From: Glandiceps talaboti
Lineage: Eukaryota > Hemichordata > Enteropneusta > Spengelidae
Assembly (NCBI RefSeq): GCF_964340395.1
Contig: NC_135555.1
Coordinates: forward strand, 4,786,501-4,850,500
Length of the DNA: 64,000 nt
Direction: 5' to 3'
The notes under the pieces were generated by a model. The model had not been told where the DNA came from. It was given only the letters and a program-made list of their open reading frames with translations, and made no database searches. Positions 1 through 26,987 of the stretch are shown here, in pieces (within the stretch, counting starts at the first letter, position 1; every line of letters begins with the position of its first letter). The position numbers were made by a program, and so were the translations under genes.

Positions 1-700
1 AACACCTTATTATAAAGTCCATAATTGTAAATGAATATTGAGTATTATGAAAATAATATCTTGTAATATACTGGAATATCATAATAAAGGTATAATAACT
101 ACATGCAGTATCTGATTATAGTTAACATGAATGGTGTGTGTTGGTATTCATGTACTAAATCCAGTGTCTTTCCAAGGCACTGTGTACAGAAACATAGTCT
201 AGAGGCTATCCTTGGCTTCAAATCTCAAGATCTCTCTCCCCCCCCCCCCCCCCCCATCTAGCTCAATGAGAAACCATGAACCAAAAGTTGTTCATGCAAA
301 TGAGTAAACCCCAACTGTTAGAATGATGTAAACAGTATATAAGCAGGTCCTGATATGACAAGTATACAATATTTGGACATTATGTACCTGCCCCCAATAA
401 ACACTAACTTATCATTGGGTAGAATTGTGTGACTGATTGATTAACATGGTGTTAATGATTGTGTGGGTGGCTTGGTTTGAATTTGAAATTTCATATCAGG
501 ACCTTATTGAGCTAGATGTGAGATGAGATTTGAAGCCACAGATAGCAATTAGACTAACAGAAACACACCAAAATAAACAACTCATTATCATTGTCAGATT
601 ATACATGGATATTGAAATTAAATATAACATTACTACTATTTCAGCAGAAATCTTGGAAGAATTTGATTATGAGGTATAATTATGCGATTGTGTGTAATAA
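1..700. other. Region downstream of anillin
   Basis: No gene was found here. It holds the anillin 3' flank and 3' UTR, whose end could not be placed because no AATAAA is visible on the minus strand. A 362-bp transposon relic with target duplications (195-556) and a poly-C run at about 238-256 fill most of it. Confidence 0.6.
195..556. mobile_element. Non-autonomous DNA transposon with 9-bp target duplication (Mutator-like size)
   Basis: The ends read TAGTCTA and TAGACTA. The terminal inverted repeats extend about 50 bp with mismatches (TGGCTTCAAATCT shared near the ends, CATCTAGCTCAAT further in). ACAGAAACA lies immediately outside both ends (186-194 and 557-565), a perfect 9-bp target-site duplication. 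A run of about 19 C interrupts the left inverted repeat. The interior resembles the copy starting near 36006. A 9-bp duplication suggests a Mutator-like element, but no transposase is present to confirm the class. Confidence 0.8.
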
Positions 701-11413
<10,713 letters not shown>

Positions 11414-11854
11414 TGTGGACTCAGTCAAACTTCACTTATCCGTCGTATATTTGGCAAATTTGTCAAGATTCAAGACACACGGATACTTTGTTTATGAATG
11501 CACGTCGATGTCAGTTGTTCACTGATTTTGAAATTGCCTCCGAAGCATTGAACCCTGGGTAATAATTAAGAACCTTTAGGCTAAACGGGAAGTATATTGT
11601 TTTCTTCGAAAGTTTCTTTATAGAGTCATCACCTATCGTGATTTTATGAACGCTGGAAACTTTTCTTGAACTAAAGATGTCATTTAATACGCTACTAATC
11701 ATTTGATTTCCTCCTAAATCGTTCTAATCCACACAATATTTAATCACGTTAAAATTAGATTAAATCGTATTGAGCTAGGAGGTCGAAATTCAGCCTCGTT
11801 TTGGCCAAATTTCCCGCGAAGGATAAATATGAGAGAAACCAGCTGATTTTGGTT
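11414..11854. promoter_or_regulatory. Putative bidirectional promoter of ANLN and GINS2
   Basis: The start codons of the two divergent genes are separated by 441 bp. An exact E2F-type motif TTTCCCGC lies at 11810-11817, about 38 bp before the GINS2 ATG. A TTCGAA motif, resembling the cell-cycle homology region element, is at 11605-11610. Both gene products act in dividing cells, so shared G1/S to G2/M control is plausible. Transcription starts were not determined. Confidence 0.65.
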
Positions 11855-14800
11855 ATGGATCCAGCCGAAGTTGAATTTCTAGCCGAAAAGCAAACCGTGG
11901 TGATTATTCCAAATTTTTCACAAGATAAAGTCTACTTAATCAGCGTAAGTATGCTTATTTCAATTTGCATGACCTGCAGTGCAAAGCCAAAGGTATGGGG
12001 GCGCTGTTATTCATAGATTTTACACTGCATTATATGTATCATGTAGAGTTTATATGGTTTATTTACATACTTATGAAAGCATGTTCATCCTTTCATTATG
12101 GTTATGTTGTCAGACGAAGTAACTAAAATATCTAAGATTAAATAGTGCGCAGTGTGACTTGTTTCCATTTTTGCATTTCATATATATTTGAGAGTTTTGA
12201 CAAGTGGGTACTGTACTGCAACTTGTCAAGGTCATTCTATAATCTAGAATGGATTTAATATGAACAGTAACACTTGAGTGACAGTTTTACTGTGTAAAAT
12301 TTTGGACTGTACTCCGTAATTATATATTAGTGCATCCAGAACTACTATCTGCTGAGTTTGATCACTTTGCTTTGCTAAAGAAGAGTACAAAGAACAACAA
12401 AAAGCAATTAAACATATTATGTTCCTCAAACTTTCAAGTTATTGTATTCTGGTGATGCTAGGATATTTCAGTTAAAGTCTGGGTTTTTTTCTGGAGTAAA
12501 GTTAAAACTGATGTAATACTGTAAATCTTTATTAAGTGTATCTACTATGGATTGTACACTGTGAAACATAGTGGAAAGGGGGACATGGACTTTAACTATA
12601 GTTGCAATACTTGTAAGGTTAGTTTTTGTTTCTCAGCTTATCATTCCAGGCTTTGCACTTAAATCTAACACCATAAATCCAACTGCACAGACCCGAATAC
12701 ACAGGTGCAGTGCAAATGTACATCACACAAGTTGGATGATTTTATCTGTCAAAAATCAAATATATTGATGATGACCCACTTAATAATGTTCCAAAGTAGC
12801 CCTAATCCTGTAAATAACAGCAAAAATTGCGAAGCACCATAAAATTTAAAATGTGAATGACCGAAAGATCTTGCTGAAAACGTCAGTGAGATCATGGCAT
12901 CATTTTCTAAGAATACTGTTAAAATAACAGTCTCTCAACCATATATAATATGTTTATATGCAGGGTGATGTAGGTCCATTTAACCCTGGTTTACCAGTGG
13001 AAGTACCACTATGGATGGCAGTCAGTTTGAAACAAAGGCAGAAATGCAGAATACAGCCACCAGAATGGATGGATGTTGGTAAGTTTTTATATATGTATGT
13101 TCTGCTTAGTCTTTGCATATATTAATACATAACGCTTTTATTCAGCATACTAGAGAGACAAAACAAGTGTTTTCATTCTTAATTGGCTGCAATGGATTGT
13201 ATGCTCCCCAAGGAGTTGAGGAAGTATAAATTAAAGGGCTGTGACCATGTCGGTAATCCATGCCAGGGGTAATAATTGTGAGCACCGTGAACTCTCAGGA
13301 GGAAAGGTGCATTATAAATTCACATTTTATTAATATTACTATAATTCCAAATTTTAAGTGTCACATTGGTGATTGTTTTTCAAGACTCACTTTTCATCCT
13401 TGATCCAACCCAGTCATCCAGTTTATGGGATATATAATATATTATTTGCCTTCAAAGAGAACTGATGTAGATATACAGTATGGAGAATGCTAACTATAAG
13501 TCTAATAACACTTGTGATTTTTGTCTTGTAAGGAATATTGGAAGCCAAGAAACAAGAAGAGATAGATTCTCCAATCTTTCAACCAATGTTAAATGAACAT
13601 TACATGGAAGTTGCACAGTTATTACTCAGTTGGTAAGTAACAGATAAATAGTATTCCCCAACATGTTCCCCAATACTTTTCTTTGTTCAGCCAAGGAAAT
13701 TATGAGTGACTAAGAGGCCTTGTGTCTAAGAGTCAATAGAGAAGTAGTGACAAAACCCCTTAGGTTGCAAGTATTTTTGAGCTGAATGAAGAAAAACATT
13801 GGGGAATAATGTAAATGTGCCTCCAGGCTCCAAGCATATAGTTTATGAAAAACTGGGGAATAAAATTTGGAACATTTTGACTTGCATTTGAGCCTTGCTG
13901 AACAAACGATGGAGACATGCATTGGCTAGAATAACCAGGGTATAAAATTCCATACTTTTTGTTCAAACATGTTCAACTTGGCTTGCAAGAAGTATGATAC
14001 TGTATCTAAGTGTGGGTTGAGTAACTACAGGGAGGGTGGGTCAAGCCCAGTTGCATAAAGTGTGACAATCGCCATATTCTACTGTGCTGAAAAGTTGCCC
14101 TCCCCCCTTGTAATTACTGAAGGCTCCCTAATTGGATAAAGACCTTTTCAAAACCAATGGTTTTTGTCTATGGATCAAATATATTGACTTTACAAATCAT
14201 TCATTGAAAGGAGAATCTAAATCTTGTAGGCTGACAGTGTACTACTAGTAGTATCAGAAATATGTGGATTTGTTCATAAGTATGTTTACTATTATGTGTT
14301 TGTATTTCCTTCACAGCGCTACAAATGATATCCCTAAAGCTGATGATGTTCGTACTTACATAAAAGATATCTGGGACATAAGGATTGCCAAACTTAGAAG
14401 CAGTATTGATAAATTTGTAAGTGACCAAGAAACACATGCCAAGGTATGTTGATTTCCATTCCTCAAGGGTTTTGAATTTCAATGTTCTCCTCAGAGCTAT
14501 TATAGGATATATAGGCATAGGGTATCAGTGTTTTAGAATATCTATTTATTTTCCCAACTAAATTATTGTCAAAGTTATAGAGATCTATGCCAATTTTTAC
14601 CAGATTTCAACCTGTGATACTTCATGTCATATGTCTACTAACAAAGATGTCGACTGACAACTTTTTGTTATTCAAAGTTTTTGTAATTTATATTTTTTTT
14701 TATGAATAATTTTCATTTGTTCATGTAGTGAATCAGAATGTATTTATATATCATGAAACAATATCACCATTGTTACATTTTTTAAATCTTCTGAATAGTA

Positions 14801-15011
14801 ATTACCATGCCAACAATGAAATTTATCAATCTTAGAAATCTTTGTTGTGTTTTAACGTGTTGTGACAAGTCTTTCTATTGTGTTACAGCTGGATAATCTA
14901 TCATTGATGGAAATCAACACAATACGTCCATTTCTGACACAAGCCTTGGATCACATGCACACTTTGAGAACTAATATTAACCTGAGTGGGCGGGGAGCTA
15001 CACAGGACTGA
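11855..15011 (+). CDS. GINS2: GINS complex subunit 2 (PSF2), complete
   Basis: GINS2 is a subunit of the GINS tetramer, which joins CDC45 and MCM2-7 to form the CMG replicative helicase in the nucleus. Exons: 11855-11944, 12964-13078, 13533-13632, 14317-14443, 14889-15011. Phases close to 184 aa (human 185). The protein begins [20 protein letters not shown] and continues with [19 protein letters not shown] and [10 protein letters not shown], all characteristic of PSF2. The helical core includes [20 protein letters not shown], and the chain ends in GRGATQD. The start is the family's conserved methionine in exon 1. It is divergent from anillin and convergent with GMP reductase. Confidence 0.97.
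13180..13320 (-). repeat. Interspersed repeat copy (same family as 32520-32830)
   Basis: The reverse complement shares segments such as TGGGGAGCATACAA, CCATTGCAGC, ATACTTCCTCA and CCTGGCATGGA with 32520-32830, in the same order. It sits in the second GINS2 intron. The family is unclassified from sequence alone. Confidence 0.7.
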
Positions 15012-15111
15012 ACTTTTTAAAATATTGCTGTGTTAGAAACATTACGACTGCACCGACCACTTTACTACCAACTGTGCAGACTGAAACATTATGCTGGTCA
15101 AATTTTGGAAC

Positions 15112-15117
15112 AATAAA
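15112..15117 (+). terminator. GINS2 polyadenylation signal AATAAA
   Basis: A canonical AATAAA lies about 100 bp after the GINS2 stop codon, implying a short 3' UTR. It is the only such hexamer close downstream. Confidence 0.8.
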
Positions 15118-15362
15118 ACACACTAATTACCATATGTGTGTATGACTGTGAAGTATTCAGTTCACAAAGTTATGTAATATTTTCAATCTGTTCAGGCTTT
15201 CTAAAGGTATATTCATAGTAGAACAATTTCTGTCAATCCTTGTTACATCAACATAGCTGGTATTCACTTGTATAACTACTGCATGATCATGAGAATTCTC
15301 AGATTTAAATTTGAAATATAAGTACATGTATTTACGAGGAACAGTACATTCATTTCGGGTTT

Positions 15363-15522
15363 CATCACACTTTGTTCCTAGGTCCATGTATTCACACACA
15401 CTCTACACCATACTTTGTTCCTAGGTCTATGTATTCACACACTCTGCATCACACTGTTCCTAGGTCTATGTATTCACACACTCTGCATCACACTGTTCCT
15501 AGGTCTATGTATTCACACTGAC
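15363..15522. repeat. Tandem repeat, about 39-bp unit, 4 copies
   Basis: The block TTCCTAGGTCTATGTATTCA recurs four times, separated by CACACTCTGCATCACACTG-type spacers. The last three units are almost identical and the first is diverged. The unit is a multiple of three, so it leaves a misleading repetitive open frame. Confidence 0.9.
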
Positions 15523-16592
15523 AAGTTCCATATTAGGACATCTTTATTGCATACTATATTAACCTTTACACACTATTGTAACTTCTATACAAAATATTGC
15601 ATTTTAAAATGGATAAAATCAAACTTAATTCTCCATTTATTAAAATATGAATGAAAGAAAGAAGGAAATGCATCTTATCTTGTGCCCCTGTAGAGGCAGG
15701 TATGTGAATAATTCCAAGAAAACAAAATAAGATATCGTCACTTGCACCACATCATAGGCATGTAAATAAATGTCATGAACACCAAGACAAAGAACCCAAG
15801 ATTGGACTTATTATCTTGTAATTATGCCACCTAAAAAGACCACAAGGCAGTGCATGAATTCTTGTTACATGATATAGAATTTTACTACCTAGGCATGTCA
15901 TGTATATATATAACAATATTCAATTTCTTGTTTGACACTGACATCTGCCCTATGCCCTACACATGCATTACTATATTAGTATAGGTGTCTGGGAGAGTAA
16001 GTCAACTTTGCTATTCCGTTTTTAGCACAAGTTAAAATTCTATTACAGGTAATAAGAACTGATTACAAAGTTCCAGTGACCAACCTTTGGGTAATGTGTT
16101 TACTAGATACCCAGCAAGTGGTACAAGTTATGTGTTTAGATGCAAAGAAACAGATACCTCTAGTATAAAGTTGGATTCATACCATCTAATTGAATTTACC
16201 AATAAATAATGCACCTCTAAATTGGTGGCACTGATACAACAGCTTATTACTATCGCCTTTGTTTATTACTCTGTAGTAATACACCTTCAACAAGCCACAC
16301 AATAAAGCTTAAAAACTGTAAAATACTTGTCTCTCGTCCTATTTCAGTTTTTAACCTATGGCAGCAAGTGTTCAACCCTTCCACTGGTTGAAAAATGGCC
16401 ACATGAAATATGTGTTTCAAAAATTTGTATCGTCTACAATTCCAGCACCAGTGTGTTTGTGTTATTACAAATAAGATTATTAACAGAAGTAAGAGCAAGT
16501 CTAATTTGATTCAACATTTCCAAATGGACAATATGGCTAATTTGTAACTCGGCTATAATCATGCAAGTTATTTCACTCAATTGCAAGACATC

Positions 16593-16664
16593 GTATACAT
16601 ATACATATATATGATATACATATACATATACCATACATATACATATACATGTACATATATACAT
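16593..16664. repeat. TATACA/CATATA microsatellite
   Basis: Alternating ATACAT/TATACA hexamers in the GINS2-GMPR spacer, partly self-complementary. Confidence 0.85.
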
Positions 16665-17097
16665 ATGCAAAAGCCAACACTGAGAGTCTGGTTGACCAAG
16701 AATACGAAATGTTTTCAAATATAAATTGTTATTTGGAACGCTATCAGCTGATTACTCACCGATAGAGGGCATGAAATATGGAAATATGGCTATGCAAAGT
16801 ATCAGTTACCAAGCCTGTAAGATGTGCATAGACCACAAGTACAGAACTACTGGCCTTTAGTTTTCATTGAAATGTGGTAAAGCAGTGATAAAATACAACA
16901 ATAACCTGAAAGTTTGTTATTAACCAATAAAATAACATATACACAGCACAAATGTGTTACTGGGGTAAAATTGCAAATTATGTCAAACACTTGTTTTAAT
17001 TAAAAATTCTTACACACACATTTTAAAGGCACTTCTGCATCATTTGTATAATACATATATCACACACATGTAAATGTCTGGTGTTTGAATTGTGAAA

Positions 17098-17465
17098 TTA
17101 AAGGGGCATAGTCTGCAACACATGAATTTGTATCATTAGTTTTGTTTCAAACTGAAGTATTCTAAAGAATTAAAATACACCAAAACCTGCTGAATCATGT
17201 CCAGAAACTGGTTGAAATCTCCCCAGGAACTTAGGTACAACATAAAAATGATATGATGATGTAATATATTAGTTACCAAATAAATTTGAAATACTTTCTT
17301 ACAGCTATCAAGTTTCTTTGCACATACTTAAACACCTTTATTATTTCCAGACCTGTCATATTTGCTTTTAAATAGGTTTTAATATGTATCTGTATTATGT
17401 TGAATGCATTTTGTATTTGAAATTGAGCAAAAAATAGCTCTCAGTTACAGACTGTGCCACTTTAA
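17098..17465. mobile_element. TTAA-flanked MITE (piggyBac-like target site)
   Basis: The left end reads TTAAAGGGGCATAGTCTG and the right end CAGACTGTGCCACTTTAA. The terminal inverted repeats match at 16 of 18 positions, with TTAA at both outer ends. TTAA duplication is typical of piggyBac-type transposition. The element is 368 bp with no coding capacity. Elements at 29152-29502 and 62467-62796 have closely related ends. Confidence 0.75.
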
Positions 17466-17893
17466 AGATGTGAGCTACATGAGTGATCTTAGTGATAATA
17501 TGACAATAGGTGCAAGGGTACATTGTGCGTATACTAGTATAATACACCCAAATTATAAACTAACTATTTTCAATTTCTCAATCATTCATTAATTGAGCTA
17601 TGAAAATTTCAAACACCTTATTTTTTTATATTCTTGTATGTTCAGTAGAAGTTAACAGCAATCTTGCAAATATTCAGAGATACTTCTTCACAGCCAACAA
17701 ATCATAATAAATACACAAATGGCAAGGATTACTGATAATACACAATTGATAATGTTAAAATTTTACACTCGGTCATACTGTGTTATTTTGCAAGCTGCTA
17801 AGAATTGTTTTATGTCTCCGAAGTTTTTGAGGTAATGAGCAAATGTGAAGTTATACACCCCTTGCTCTAGGTTGCCTGCCATGCAGTTCCTTA

Positions 17894-22850
<4,957 letters not shown>

Positions 22851-23267
22851 GATTAAAGTTTCGATTGGTTACCACCAAGCAAGACACAGTGAACAAATTT
22901 AGACCACTTTTTGCATGGGAATTCCGCGCCAAAACGTCAGCGGATGTAAAACCTTTCAACTTAGGTCAACTGAGGTCATGTGGGTGACAACCCTAGACCA
23001 TTTGTACGGGTAAATTCTATTGGTTATTTTTATCGCCTATCAAACAAAGCTTTCAGTATTTCAAGCGACTTAGATATATGTTTGACGGTTTCAACTATTC
23101 ACAAACTACAAATTTAAATAAAGATTTTTAAAAATAACGATTTTCAAACTAGTCAGATAAAATATTTCACTTTAAGTGCAATTACTAGATGGACCAATCA
23201 CATCGGTCGTTAGAAACGCCATTTCATCACCACAAGATCCTGTCGCAACAGAAGTACTTGAAGCACG
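22851..23267. promoter_or_regulatory. Putative bidirectional promoter of GMP reductase and NEDD8
   Basis: The two start codons are 417 bp apart on opposite strands. The spacer has an E2F-like CCGCGCCAAAA (22924-22934), a CCAAT box at 23194-23198 and inverted CCAAT boxes at 22864-22868 and 23019-23023. No TATA box was evident close to either gene, which fits a housekeeping promoter. Confidence 0.65.
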
Positions 23268-25812
23268 ATGTTGATAAAAGTGAAGGTAAGATCAGTAATT
23301 TATGAATGTTTTGATTATTTGTGGAATTTGAAAGAATTATGTAACTATCCTCTTGAGTATCCTCAAGTATTTTGACGGAGAAGATTCCGAGTCCTAGATT
23401 ATAATATATTGGTTGTCTCTTTTCTTTTCTCGGTCGCCGTCTCATTCAAATCAACTTTAACTTCAAATGAATGACTCAACAACTTTTTGCGATGATGTAC
23501 ACTTTCCGTTACACAATAACAGACGCTTACGGGGAAGGAGGTAAGAAGTTGCTTGCTATGTCACGTTTTTATGCTTGGTGATTTTCTCGCCTTCCTACTA
23601 GATGCGGAAATTGTTGAGATGTTTTTGATACGTAATTAGAAACCGGAAGTAAATAATCTCATGGATTCTTGAATTCACAACAGATCCAGGCAGTTCTGGG
23701 TCTGTGATCTGGCTAGCTCTGGGTGTATAGTTACGGTATCGTCGAAAATTATGATCTGACTAATCATTTGAACATTTTTATTCCACCTCACAGCAGTGTT
23801 TGTCATACATTAATGTCAAGTATACTTTTTTCAGAATATACAATTAAAATGGAAGCTCTTAAATTTTATCATTGATATTTCAGTATTGATTAAAATGTCA
23901 AGGGTACAAGTAAATTTACATTATACATACAGTTACTCATACTTATTCCAAGACATTGTCTTTAGGTAACTTCGTGTATATATTTCTTACAGAAAACTTG
24001 TTTTCAGATATGTTTTTGTTTTATTTTATTGTCTGTTTTGTAGTTTATATGTTGTGTGTCTGGGCCATTTGATTAAGACTAATTCCACTGAACTATTTCC
24101 ATGGCCCTCACCAGGGAGGGTGACCATGCAATATTAAATTATGTTTTTGTCATGTAAAAGGAAAAATGTACAACATCATGCATTGTATTCAATGCAATCA
24201 TAGGAACGCACCAGCCGTAAAGAGTCTTTTTAGATGTATAGCTCTGTTATTTAATTACCAAGTGACAATATACTAAAATACTTATTTATAATTTCAGATT
24301 GAAATTGACATAGAACCTACAGACAAGGTATGTATATTTCACTTGTACAGAGTCAGTGGACAGATAATCCAGTTTTGAAGAAAAAAAAAACGAGCTATTT
24401 TGTGAGCAGACTAAAATTGGATTCTAGATTGCATAGATTCAGTACTTTACCTTGTACATTATATCATAAATTTTCAGATTCGGTAACAACCCTAAGGCAC
24501 TTGGGTGGATCTTACCACGTACCATTCTGAATATTAAAAAATGTGAATTCATCTCGAATTATGACATGGAGAAGGATGGCTGTCGTACACAGAAATGCAG
24601 TTTCTATAATGCTGCATACTTGTGAACTGATTCAGAGACTTTCTGCACTGTGCTTTTTGTTGACAGGTTGAAAGGATTAAGGAACGAGTTGAAGAAAAAG
24701 AAGGAATTCCACCACCACAACAGAGGTTGATTTTCAGCGGTAAACAAATGTAAGTTGATGAGACTAAACATCCCTATCACACATCACTGGGCAATTGAGA
24801 TAACATTTGTGATTAGTTTATTTCCAAATTAGTACATACAAATCTAGTTTTATGGATATCTCATCCAACGAGCAGCATTTGCTGCTTACATCTAGAGTTG
24901 TTAGGTTTATTTATAATCAGGCAAATTACAATGCCTTATGCACATATGAATACATTCTTCATAAACAAATAGAGTACATTTGTATTCATTTGATTTTGTT
25001 ATTAAAACCACCATGACTGATAAATGACATGTTATTTTACAGACTGTTAGAAATTAGTTTCCTACCCCTGAAATCTAAATTTGTAGTACGTTTGTGTTTG
25101 ATGTCTGTAACTGTTTGCACTGATTTTGTAAAGAGTGAAAAATGAAAACAATCAAATTTACTTAATAGAGCACCAATGCTAAAAAGTACTGTTCTAAACT
25201 TGGTCATATATGCAATTCAGCAAAATTCAAAATTGATGAGCTCACGTATACCCTAATCTTTTTGTTTTGAAAAATACCAAGAGTGTCAAGACAACGAGTA
25301 TATATGATGTCATCACCAGAAGTTTGTCCCAGAAACTCTTGCAGGAAATCCCCAAGATGGGGATATGTCAAGTGCACTAGGGCTTCTTTGTAAGATTTCA
25401 GAGTTGAAGAGGTTACACCAAGTCACTATTTCATCACCCAAATCCTATGTAGGTTGATATCAGTCATCAAAACACAAAACAAGCGTACTAAAGAAATAAG
25501 TCGGTGGTGAAAGAGTTATGTTGGTAGCAGTAATCAATACAAGTGTATTAAAGATAGAAATAAGTCGGTGGTGAAAGAGTTAAGTTGATAGCAGTAATCA
25601 ATACAAGTGTAGTAAAGTAAAAATAAGTCTAACTGGACTTTTCCTTTAAGTTGATAGCAGTAATCAATGCAAGGGTACTAAAGTAAAAGTATAAGTCTGA
25701 CTGGACTTTTCCTTCCTCTCCTTACAGGAATGATGATAAAACAGCAGCAGATTACAAAGTGCAAGGAGGTTCAGTTCTACATTTAGTCTTAGCGCTCAGA
25801 GGTGGACAATGA
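23268..25812 (+). CDS. NEDD8: NEDD8 ubiquitin-like modifier precursor (complete, microexon gene)
   Basis: NEDD8 is conjugated mainly to cullins and activates cullin-RING ubiquitin ligases. Exons: 23268-23285 (MLIKVK), 23523-23540 (TLTGKE, an 18-nt microexon flanked by AG and GTAAG), 24298-24327 ([10 protein letters not shown]), 24667-24749, 25728-25812. The product is 77 aa. Residues 1-76 align to mature NEDD8, including Ile44, Lys48, the E1-discriminating Ala72 and the conjugating Gly75-Gly76. The precursor tail is a single Gln; the human tail is five residues. [15 protein letters not shown] carries Pro and Phe where human has Gln and Tyr. Ubiquitin is excluded by the NEDD8-specific [28 protein letters not shown] and ALRGG. 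It is divergent from GMP reductase. Confidence 0.96.
25495..25715. repeat. Degenerate tandem repeat in last NEDD8 intron
   Basis: Three to four diverged copies of about 65-90 bp share the words AGTAATCAATACAAG, AAATAAGTC and AAGTTGATAGCAG. The final unit ends just before the polypyrimidine tract of the last NEDD8 acceptor. Confidence 0.8.
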
Positions 25813-26087
25813 TGATCAGTAGAAATAGGCTAAAGGAGATGAAGCAATCAAAAGTTTAACATCGCTGGAGTCATCAATTTGACAGACAAGCCCCCAAATA
25901 CATCATCATCATGTACATTTCGCCCTTCCTAGTTAGAGTAAATCTGTGATGTAATAGACGTGCAGTAGAGTAGTTTGCTTTCTACCTTTATTTATGTCAT
26001 TTTTTCAATGTGAAATTCAATATCATATACTTATCATTTTACCAACCGAAATTAGTCTATGGTTTCTTAAAAAAGGTAATTGTTGAA

Positions 26088-26093
26088 AATAAA
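26088..26093 (+). terminator. NEDD8 polyadenylation signal AATAAA
   Basis: A canonical hexamer lies about 275 bp after the NEDD8 stop, the first one found downstream. Confidence 0.7.
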
Positions 26094-26189
26094 GACATGA
26101 ATTACATGTAAACAAACATGCCTACTTGCATTCTTTTGATTTCCGTAAATATAACATGTACATCATCGTACTATTAACCCTTTGTAATT

Positions 26190-26208
26190 ACACCCTAAAA
26201 TAGGGTGT
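26190..26208. repeat. Short perfect hairpin downstream of NEDD8
   Basis: Arms ACACCCTA and TAGGGTGT with a three-base loop, about 100 bp past the poly(A) signal. Imperfect AACCC/GGGTT words flank it. Confidence 0.6.
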
Positions 26209-26699
26209 TAGCCTTTAACGGGTTGAAATTGTAGACACCAAAGATGCATCATAACATATATATCACAAATTTAATTACAGCGTATGAAAATGTATATACA
26301 TCAACTGTTCCATGACTGTCGTGAATGAGAAGTTGAACCATGGTATTAATAAATGTCATGTGACTCTGAAACTGTGCACATGTTTAATATAGTTGTACAC
26401 GCAGAAACTAACGAACATTTATACACATGCAGGCCCTATATTGACAGCTGGACTGTCATTTATAGTAGCCCCAGGTAAGATATCACATGACCTGACATAG
26501 TGTAAGCCTGTGACTGTATTAATCAATCTGGACATCACACCCTGGGACATCAAGATGACATTTTGCTTCCAATAGAAGGAACTGATCTAGTGAGTTTGTT
26601 CTGAATGTGCAACAGTCATTATGAATTAATTTGGTGACAGGTTCCTTTTATAGAAACAAGGGATGTTGTGATGGAACACAGTATTCTGTAGGATAATTC

Positions 26700-26987
26700 T
26701 AGTCTCGGTTACCCAGACTCTCATCGCTGGGGACTCTTCTACGAGACCACCCAGACGAGAGTCTGGGGAAACAAGATTCCAACTCGCCCACGCAGGAAGT
26801 AGCTTCTAGAGCAGTGCATGCTGGGGTACTATACTTCACGTCCAACATTGTAGGCTAAACAATTTAGGTACTTTCACATCAAGTTATCACTTCTCAAGTG
26901 AGTAATACATCTAAATTACAACAGACAAGCCCAGTAAACATATTTTTTATGAGTTGGAAGAGCGGTAAGTCTGGGAAACCAAGACTA
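26700..26987. mobile_element. Non-autonomous DNA transposon with perfect 9-bp target duplication
   Basis: The left end reads TAGTCTCGGTTACCCAGAC. The right end, reversed, reads TAGTCTTGGTTTCCCAGAC (17 of 19 match). GGATAATTC lies directly outside both ends (26691-26699 and 26988-26996). A second internal inverted pair (CCAGACTCTC and GAGAGTCTGG) follows the left end. The TAGTCT terminus and 9-bp duplication match the element at 195-556, suggesting one superfamily, possibly Mutator-like. Confidence 0.85.

Larger units (their letters stand above)
15118..17893. other. Intergenic region between convergent GINS2 and GMP reductase
   Basis: No gene was supported. It holds a 39-bp tandem repeat (about 15363-15522), a TATACA-type microsatellite (about 16593-16664), a TTAA-flanked MITE (17098-17465) and presumably the GMP reductase 3' UTR near 17600-17893. 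The rest is AT-rich with no recognised structure. Confidence 0.6.
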
